DNA from: Leptospira biflexa
GTDB taxonomy: Bacteria; Spirochaetota; Leptospiria; Turneriellales; DYLW01
Reading direction: 5' to 3'
Length of the DNA stretch: 40,676 nucleotides
NCBI GenBank assembly: GCA_020721865.1
Contig: DYLW01000023.1
Location: forward strand, 1 to 40,676
Of this stretch, positions 33,648 to 40,676 are shown piece after piece. Every line of letters starts with the position of its first letter. Positions within the stretch are counted from its first letter, which is position 1. A model generated the notes under the pieces. It was not told the DNA's origin, made no database searches, and was given only the letters and a program-made list of their open reading frames with translations. Both the position numbers and the translations under genes were made by a program.

Positions 33648-34675
33648 ATGAAAAATCACCCATTATCACCAGAAAAAAAGCCAATGCACTTTTGTTGATT
33701 CTGATGATTTTATCCGCCTTGTTATTTCTGATTGGCATTACGGTAACGGTGGCGGGCATGAAGAATATCCAATCCGGATATGCAGTCATTGCCGGATTCT
33801 ATACGGTGATTATTATCAGCCGGTATTATTGAAAAATGGCTATTTTACGTTAGCTTCCGGATTCACCAGCACAGCCTCTGCGTTTATTGTGGCGGCCGGA
33901 TTTCTGACCAAATTGTCCTATGCCCCGCTGGATGGATATACCACTCTTGTATACGTTTTTTTCATGGTGCAGAGCATCGCCGGATTGATCTCCGGACCCT
34001 GGATTCTGGCGGTGGGAGTCTTTTTTTTGTGGGAATAGATATATTCTACTACGTTATGGTCCAAGATAGAATCCCCGCCGGCTTGGAGAATACTATGAAA
34101 ATGGCCTTTATAGAAAGCACGTTTTCCATGGCGGTGGTGTTTTTTATTCTGCGGGGAATCCAGTTCATTGCCCTTTCCTCCATGAAAGAGGTGGAAGAAA
34201 CCTCCGCATTGGTGGAACAGAAAAACCGGATGAATGAGATTCTGCTGAAAAAAGTGGAAAAACTATCCGGGGAGCTGAAAGACCGCTCCGTGGAATTCCA
34301 TGATTCTTCGGAAAAACTGAACGATGGTTCCGCACACCGGCGGCCACTCTGGAAAATATTGTGGGCAGTCTGGACGGAATCCGCAACGTATCACCAACAT
34401 TAAAGATAAAATCCAGGCCACCAGCGAATTTTCCCGGAATACGGCCAGCCTCTCGGAAAAAGGGGAAACATCCATGGAGAAAACCCTGCAGATGACCCGG
34501 GAAATTACCAAAAAAAGTGAAATTATCGAAGAAATTGCCACCCGCACCAATCTGCTGGCGTTGAATGCGGCCATAGAGGCTCCCCGGGCGGGGGATGCCG
34601 GACGGGGCCGTGGTGGCGGAAGAGGTGCGGAAACTGGCGGATGATTTGAAAAGCACCATGGAAGAAAATCCATAA
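33648..34675 (+). pseudogene. Methyl-accepting chemotaxis protein, multiply frameshifted pseudogene
   Basis: Six changes of reading frame interrupt what is otherwise one chemoreceptor. ATG 33648 reads MKNHPLSPEKK; a 7-A run (33673-33679) shifts into hydrophobic ANALLLILMILSALLFLIG; another shift near 33829 gives LKNGYFTLASGF; an 8-T run near 34021-34028 leads to GIDIFYYVMV and a coiled coil. Shifts near 34335 and 34385 give [16 protein letters not shown] and [14 protein letters not shown]. The signalling hairpin tip reads [27 protein letters not shown] (canonical IEAARAGE), and a 4-nt loss near 34605 leads to [20 protein letters not shown] before TAA 34673. The protein ends just past the tip, without the rest of the signalling bundle. 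Confidence 0.85.
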
Positions 34676-34720
34676 AATTTTTGGCCGTCTTCCATATTTT
34701 TTGTATGTTCTCTTATGTAA

Positions 34721-36481
<1,761 letters not shown>

Positions 36482-36544
36482 TTGGTTTACGCCCGGAAAG
36501 AGACAGGAAATGGATCAATTAGAGAAAATATAAAAGGAAATTAT

Positions 36545-37696
36545 ATGGAAGACTGCTATCCCAAAGGCTACCGCTCTGTGGTTTTTAATGCCGGCATCAA
36601 AGATGACACCCTGGATCTGGGAGTGGTGCATTCGGAGAAACCCGCCCACGCCGCCGCTGTGTTCACCACCAATAAAATCAAAGGAAATCCCGTGCTCATC
36701 GGGCAGAAACACATCAAGAAGGGTTTCATCCAGACTGTTATTGTGAACTCCAAAAACTCCAATGTGGCCACCGGCCAGCCCGGCTATGAGGACGCGATGG
36801 AAATTGTGAAAAAGGTGAGAGATGAACTGGGGCTGGAAAAAACCTCGCTGGTGTTCCCCTCTTCCACCGGAGTCATTGGCCGCCGGATGCCGGTGGATAA
36901 AATCAAACTGGCACTGGATAACCTCAAGGCAAAACTACCGGGTACATTCAGCTATGGGGATTTTGCCCGTGCCATCATGACCACGGATACCGTCCCCAAA
37001 TACCTATGTGCCCGCATTGACGATGCCGTTCTGGTGGGAGTGGCCAAAGGTTCCGGAATGATTGAACCCAATATGGCCACCATGCTGTCATACTTTTTTA
37101 CGGATGCCGATATCTCCTCCAAAGATCTGGATAAAATCCTGAGACGAGGGGTGGATATGTCCTTCAATGCCATTTCCATCGACTCCGATATGTCCACATC
37201 GGATACGGTTTTACTCATGGCCAATGGCATGGCCGGCCCGGTGAGCGTGAAAAAATTCGCACGGGTTTTCAATAAAATGGCCATTGCTCTGGCAAAGATG
37301 ATTGTCACAGACGGCGAAGGCGTCACCAAAATGCTGGTATGCGATGTCAACGGAGCCAAAAATGACGGCGAGGCCAAAAAAATAGCCAAAAGCATCATCA
37401 ACTCCCCTCTGGTGAAAACCGCCATCTACCAGGGAGATCCCAACTGGGGACGGATTTTCATGGCCGTGGGAAAAACTCCGGACGTGAAAGTAAACCCGGA
37501 TAAACTTAAAATATTCTGGGGAAAACCACCCCACCACTATAAGGACGCAGAAATGGACCAGCTTCATGAATACCTGAAATCCAACTCCGAACTCCGCCTA
37601 ACAGTGGATCTGGGAGTGGGGAAAGGTTCTTTCCGGGCTTATGGCTGTGATCTGACGGAAGAATATGTGAAAATCAACGCCTACTACACCACCTGA
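36545..37696 (+). CDS. argJ: ArgJ, ornithine acetyltransferase / glutamate N-acetyltransferase
   Basis: This 383-aa enzyme recycles the acetyl group from N-acetylornithine to glutamate in the cyclic arginine pathway. It is a self-cleaving Ntn-type protein: cleavage is expected before T179 in GMIEPNMATML, the Thr becoming the nucleophile. SSTGVIG provides the oxyanion hole. ATG 36545 is preceded by AAAGGAAATT; the frame extends to 36482 without a better site. It is 63 nt after thiC with no terminator seen, so readthrough from the riboswitch promoter is possible. It complements argC in this window. Confidence 0.93.
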   Translation: MEDCYPKGYRSVVFNAGIKDDTLDLGVVHSEKPAHAAAVFTTNKIKGNPVLIGQKHIKKGFIQTVIVNSKNSNVATGQPGYEDAMEIVKKVRDELGLEKTSLVFPSSTGVIGRRMPVDKIKLALDNLKAKLPGTFSYGDFARAIMTTDTVPKYLCARIDDAVLVGVAKGSGMIEPNMATMLSYFFTDADISSKDLDKILRRGVDMSFNAISIDSDMSTSDTVLLMANGMAGPVSVKKFARVFNKMAIALAKMIVTDGEGVTKMLVCDVNGAKNDGEAKKIAKSIINSPLVKTAIYQGDPNWGRIFMAVGKTPDVKVNPDKLKIFWGKPPHHYKDAEMDQLHEYLKSNSELRLTVDLGVGKGSFRAYGCDLTEEYVKINAYYTT

Positions 37697-37705
37697 GTGG
37701 AATTA

Positions 37706-37787
37706 GGTGACAGTCACCGGAGTTATGTCACATATAAAGTGGTGACAGTCACCGGAGTTATGTCACATTTAAAATGGGACAGTCATC
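37706..37787 (+). repeat. 35-bp palindrome-containing tandem repeat, cluster A (2.3 copies)
   Basis: Two 35-bp units (37706-37740, 37741-37775) are identical at 33 of 35 positions; a degenerate third begins at 37776 (GGGACAGTCATC). Each starts with the near-perfect palindrome GGTGACAGTCACC, followed by GGAGTTATGTCACAT and a short AT-rich variable part. The same family is found inverted at 40571-40676. A 35-nt period is not a multiple of 3, and the cluster is intergenic between argJ and the zinc-ribbon gene, so it is not a coding repeat. REP-like elements with related cores (GGGGACAGTCCC type) are mobilised by TnpA-REP proteins in other bacteria; that origin is inferred. Confidence 0.9.
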
Positions 37788-37852
37788 TAATCGATTGGGG
37801 GGCTTCCCGGCGAATTTGGTTGACCGTATGTGAAAAAAACCTTTTTTGGCTC

Positions 37853-38188
37853 ATGCCTAACTACGACTATAGATGCACCTCCTGCGGGAATGTTTTTGAA
37901 ATCTTCCATGGAATGATGGAAAGCCCGCAAATCCAATGTCCGGTTTGCAGTGCCCCAGCCACCAAAAAAATCGGGGCGGGAGCGGGGATTGTATTTAAAG
38001 GCAGTGGATTTTATGTGACGGATTATAAAAACAAGCAAAATAATTCCGGAACCAGTGCGCCCAGCGGAAAAACCTGCGTTTCAACCTCTGCGACAGCTTC
38101 TGGGGCATCCTCCCCCGAAAAATCCACGGGAGAAAAACCACCGGAATCCGCAAAACCCGCTTCCACAGACAACCAGAAAGCATCATGA
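37853..38188 (+). CDS. FmdB-family zinc-ribbon protein
   Basis: This 111-aa protein starts MPNYDYRCTSCG and holds a four-cysteine zinc ribbon (C8, C11, C29, C32), as in FmdB-type regulatory proteins. The conserved IVFKGSGFYVTDYK follows at about 50-63. The remainder is a Ser/Ala/Pro/Lys-rich low-complexity tail. The function of the family is not established; some members are linked to amidase gene expression. The frame extends upstream to 37697 through the repeats, but ATG 37853 gives the canonical N-terminus. It lies 42 nt before lepA and may be co-transcribed. Confidence 0.88.
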   Translation: MPNYDYRCTSCGNVFEIFHGMMESPQIQCPVCSAPATKKIGAGAGIVFKGSGFYVTDYKNKQNNSGTSAPSGKTCVSTSATASGASSPEKSTGEKPPESAKPASTDNQKAS

Positions 38189-38230
38189 CAATCCCCCTCA
38201 TCCGTAGAGTCTTCCGGAGAAGTGAAATCC

Positions 38231-40045
38231 ATGGCGTTTGGTAATATCCCCCGGGAGAACATACGGAATTTTTCCATCATAGCCCACATCGACCACGGCA
38301 AAAGCACGCTCGCAGACCGATTGCTGGAGTTTGGCAATCTGGTGAACGCCCGGAACCAGAAGGATCAGATTCTGGATTCCATGGACATTGAACGGGAAAG
38401 AGGCATTACCATCAAATCCAATTCCGCATCCTTCCATTATTCCATGGACGGCGGGAAATATCTGTTTAATTTGATTGACACGCCGGGGCATGTGGATTTC
38501 AGCTTTGAGGTATCCCGCTCCCTGGCCGCCTGCGAAGGGGTGCTCCTGCTCATCGACGCCAGCCAGGGCATCCAGGCCCAGACTCTGGCGAATTTTTACC
38601 TGGCACTGGAATCCGATCTTTACATTATGCCTGTCATCAATAAAATTGATCTGCCATCGGCCAATATTGAGAAAGTAAAAATGCAGATTGATAAAAGCCT
38701 GGGGCTGGATCCCAAAACATCCGTGGCTGTATCCGCCAAATCCGGACTGGGGGTGGATGAACTGATGCGGCAGATTGTCCTCCAGATACCGCCTCCCAAA
38801 CCTGCCCAAAAATCCCATTTGCGTGCCCTCCTCTTTGACGCCTATTATGACTCTTACCGGGGGGTGGTGGGAAAAATCCGCGTTATGGACGGCACTCTGC
38901 ATAAAAATGACCACATCCGCTTCATGCGGAAAAAATCGGACTATGTGGTCACAGAAGTGGGGGTTGCCCAGCTCACGCTGCTCCCCACCCCATCTCTGGA
39001 ATCCGGGGAAGTGGGTTACATGGTCACCGGAATTAAAAATGTATCTGAAGTGATGTTAGGGGATACCCTCACCACGGTGAATGACGGGGCACAAGAAGCC
39101 CTTCTGTCATACCGGGACATCAAGCCGATGGTTTTTTCCGGTCTGTATCCGGTGAACGGGGAAGATTATGAACTCCTCAAGGAAGCCATTGAAAAACTGG
39201 CCCTGAACGATGCGGCCCTGAGCTATGAACCAGAAACCTCTGAAGCCCTGGGGTCCGGATTCCGGGTGGGCTATCTGGGAATGCTCCACATGGAAATTGT
39301 GCAGGAAAGACTGGAGAGGGAATTTGGGGTGATATTGCTGACCACCGCCCCTTCCGTGAAGTACCATGTATATCCCCTGCACGGAGAAAAAATGGTCATC
39401 GATAACCCGGCACATTTTCCAGATTTTTCCGTCATCGACCGGATTGAAGAGCCTTATGTCAAAGTCAATATCATCACCCCGGAAGAGTTTCTGGGGAATA
39501 TTCTGAATCTGCTCCAGGAAAAACGGGGGGAAAACAACGCCATCACCTATCTGGACCCCACCACCGTGCAGATTGTGTATCTCATTCCGCTGGCGGAAAT
39601 GATCTTTGAATTCTATGACCGCCTCAAAAGTGTCTCCAAAGGCTACGCCTCTCTGGATTATGAATTTGCGGAATACCGGCCCAGCAACCTGGTTAAGCTG
39701 GATATATTGGTACACCATAATAAAGTGGACGCCCTTTCCATGATTGTCTATGCGGATTTTGCCGAACGCAGAGGACGGGAAGTGATTGCCGCCCTGAAAG
39801 ATAAAATATCCCGCCACCAGTTCCAGATTGCCCTGCAGGCGTCCGTGGGCTCCCGTGTCCTGGCCAGAGAGAATATTTCCGCCCTGCGGAAAAACGTGAT
39901 TGCCAAATGCTATGGGGGAGACATCAGCCGGAAACGAAAACTGCTGGAAAAACAGAAAGCCGGCAAAAAACGCATGAAAATGGTGGGGGCAGTGGAAATC
40001 CCCCAGGAAGCGTTCCTTTCTGCCCTGAAAAGCCGGGAATCCTGA
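38231..40045 (+). CDS. lepA: LepA (EF4), translational GTPase
   Basis: This 604-aa elongation factor-like GTPase acts on ribosomes in initiation or back-translocation. G-domain motifs are intact: AHIDHGKST (P-loop), RGITIK (G2), DTPGH (G3) and NKIDLP (G4). The LepA-specific C-terminal domain contains the basic segment [24 protein letters not shown] 38231 is in line with the family start; GTG 38222 adds three codons and lies 2 nt from GGAG, so it cannot be excluded. It is immediately convergent with the terminal lipoprotein gene (no gap). Confidence 0.96.
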   Translation: MAFGNIPRENIRNFSIIAHIDHGKSTLADRLLEFGNLVNARNQKDQILDSMDIERERGITIKSNSASFHYSMDGGKYLFNLIDTPGHVDFSFEVSRSLAACEGVLLLIDASQGIQAQTLANFYLALESDLYIMPVINKIDLPSANIEKVKMQIDKSLGLDPKTSVAVSAKSGLGVDELMRQIVLQIPPPKPAQKSHLRALLFDAYYDSYRGVVGKIRVMDGTLHKNDHIRFMRKKSDYVVTEVGVAQLTLLPTPSLESGEVGYMVTGIKNVSEVMLGDTLTTVNDGAQEALLSYRDIKPMVFSGLYPVNGEDYELLKEAIEKLALNDAALSYEPETSEALGSGFRVGYLGMLHMEIVQERLEREFGVILLTTAPSVKYHVYPLHGEKMVIDNPAHFPDFSVIDRIEEPYVKVNIITPEEFLGNILNLLQEKRGENNAITYLDPTTVQIVYLIPLAEMIFEFYDRLKSVSKGYASLDYEFAEYRPSNLVKLDILVHHNKVDALSMIVYADFAERRGREVIAALKDKISRHQFQIALQASVGSRVLARENISALRKNVIAKCYGGDISRKRKLLEKQKAGKKRMKMVGAVEIPQEAFLSALKSRES

Positions 40046-40525
40046 TTATTTTTCCTGGTATTTGATGGTGGCTTTGTTCACGGAAACACTCCAACCGGTT
40101 GTACCACCCGTTTGACTGATATACAAGGCAATATTCGTTCCGGAAGACACCGTCTGCGGGGACGAAGTGGTGCAGAAATTGCCGATTGTTTGAGCAGGAA
40201 TATTGTTGATCACCATGGGAGACGCGGTGCCGTTCACGTACAGGGTAATTATAGGGACAGCTTGACTGGCATTGTCGCTTATATTCACACAGATTTCCTG
40301 GATTTCCACGTCCTTGGAATAGCTGGTTCCTGGGGAGGGCGTACTGTCCGAACCACCTTTCCAGAAATACATCGTCGTGGTTGAAGGATCACTAATAGTC
40401 ACCGGAGATGGATAATTCCACTCATCCTCCACCGTCTTCTTGTCCTCCTCCACATCTATAAACATGTGCATGCAACCCTGGGTAACGAGGAGCGAGAGTA
40501 ACAAAAGAGGGAATATCTTTTTCAT
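40046..40525 (-). CDS. Putative lipoprotein of unknown function
   Basis: This 159-aa protein begins MKKIFPLLLLSLLVTQGC, a typical signal with the lipidated cysteine at residue 18. The mature part is Ser/Thr/Pro-rich and strand-rich (VEIQEICVNISDN, PIITLYVNGTASPMVINNI, IALYISQTGGTTGWSVSV). No domain is recognised. A longer frame starting at 40585 begins inside the 35-bp repeats and passes through a G9/C9 tract; ATG 40525 gives the proper signal peptide. No clear ribosome-binding site precedes ATG 40525, which is odd for this window. Confidence 0.75.
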   Translation of the reverse strand: MKKIFPLLLLSLLVTQGCMHMFIDVEEDKKTVEDEWNYPSPVTISDPSTTTMYFWKGGSDSTPSPGTSYSKDVEIQEICVNISDNASQAVPIITLYVNGTASPMVINNIPAQTIGNFCTTSSPQTVSSGTNIALYISQTGGTTGWSVSVNKATIKYQEK

Positions 40526-40549
40526 GGTGGGGGTATGCAACGCCGGGGT

Positions 40550-40558
40550 GGGGGGGGG
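40550..40558. repeat. G9 homopolymer tract upstream of a lipoprotein gene
   Basis: Nine consecutive G (C on the minus strand) lie 25 nt upstream of ATG 40525, within GGGGTGGGGGGGGG. Tracts of this length are prone to slippage. They would change spacing between any upstream promoter and the lipoprotein start, or the frame of a longer upstream reading frame starting at 40585. Phase variation is inferred only. Confidence 0.7.
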
Positions 40559-40570
40559 CAACATCTTTTT

Positions 40571-40676
40571 GGTGACTGTCACCATGGAAGATGCGACATA
40601 ACGCCGGTGACTGTCACCATTGAAGATGCGACATAACGCCGGTGACTGTCACCATGGAAGATGCGACATAACGCCG
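40571..40676 (-). repeat. 35-bp palindrome-containing tandem repeat, cluster B (3 copies to the window edge)
   Basis: Three exact-length 35-bp units (40571-40605, 40606-40640, 40641-40675) differ at one base only, and the first base of a fourth follows. On the minus strand each reads GGCGTTATGTCGCAT, a 6-nt variable part (CTTCCA or CTTCAA), then TGGTGACAGTCACC. Cluster A shares the two conserved blocks, with two substitutions in the first. Each unit holds an ATG on the minus strand directly before GTGACAGTCACC, so gene callers may place a spurious start in the repeat. The array continues beyond the window. Confidence 0.92.

Noticed and set aside
37706..37787. CRISPR array
   Set aside because: Units are directly adjacent with only a 6-nt variable part; there are no 25-40 nt unique spacers and no cas genes in the window.

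Overview
The window reads as chromosomal DNA of a spirochaete, most likely a Leptospirales-like lineage. Three things suggest this: the gene order flbD-motA-motB-fliL-fliN/Y, the very long GreA (919 aa, GreA domain only at the C-terminus) typical of spirochaetes, and a Bacteroidetes/Leptospira-type succinate dehydrogenase next to a CHASE2 adenylate cyclase and a PilZ-like protein. Genus cannot be fixed from the sequence alone. Genes are tightly packed, with many 1-26 nt overlaps. I saw no rRNA, tRNA, IS element or CRISPR array.

Layout. 1-5293: a peroxiredoxin behind a Fur/PerR-like box, a small membrane protein, a zinc-type CDF exporter (minus), then murG with two exported proteins of unknown function. 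5290-12048: a minus-strand run from amrB and amrA (AmmeMemoRadiSam system) through a DUF115 motility-associated protein into flbD, motA, motB, fliL and fliN/Y; the system's radical SAM protein (amrS) lies divergently, 34 bp from amrB. 12160-14832: a small possibly Sm-like protein behind a perfect palindrome, convergent with a CHASE2 adenylate cyclase. 15001-18380: sdhCAB closed by a textbook terminator overlapping the sdhB stop codon.

18388-29557: a long plus-strand housekeeping run: lipoprotein cyclophilin, argC, sixA-like phosphatase, giant greA, LolA-like protein, rsmE, thiS, an M50-like membrane protein lacking the catalytic Glu, trpS, scpA, scpB, pheA. 29552-33628: minus-strand Gfo/Idh/MocA oxidoreductase, an unrecognised polytopic protein, a short gene remnant, and a PilZ-like protein. 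33648-34675: a chemoreceptor (MCP) pseudogene with six reading-frame changes. 34721-37696: a TPP riboswitch, thiC and argJ. 37706-40676: fmdB-type zinc ribbon, lepA and a lipoprotein, bracketed by two clusters of one 35-bp palindrome-containing tandem repeat in opposite orientations.

Working together: argC and argJ serve arginine synthesis, and thiC and thiS thiamine synthesis. The flagellar genes, DUF115 protein, cyclase, PilZ protein and dead chemoreceptor point to regulated motility. The most unusual items are the 35-bp repeat family (conserved 29 nt plus a variable 6 nt), a palindrome TTATGT-C-ACATAA whose core recurs in those repeats and near fliL, the coupling of amrBA to the flagellar run, the M50-like pseudoprotease translationally coupled to ThiS, and a lipoprotein whose upstream region combines a G9 tract with a repeat-encoded start codon.
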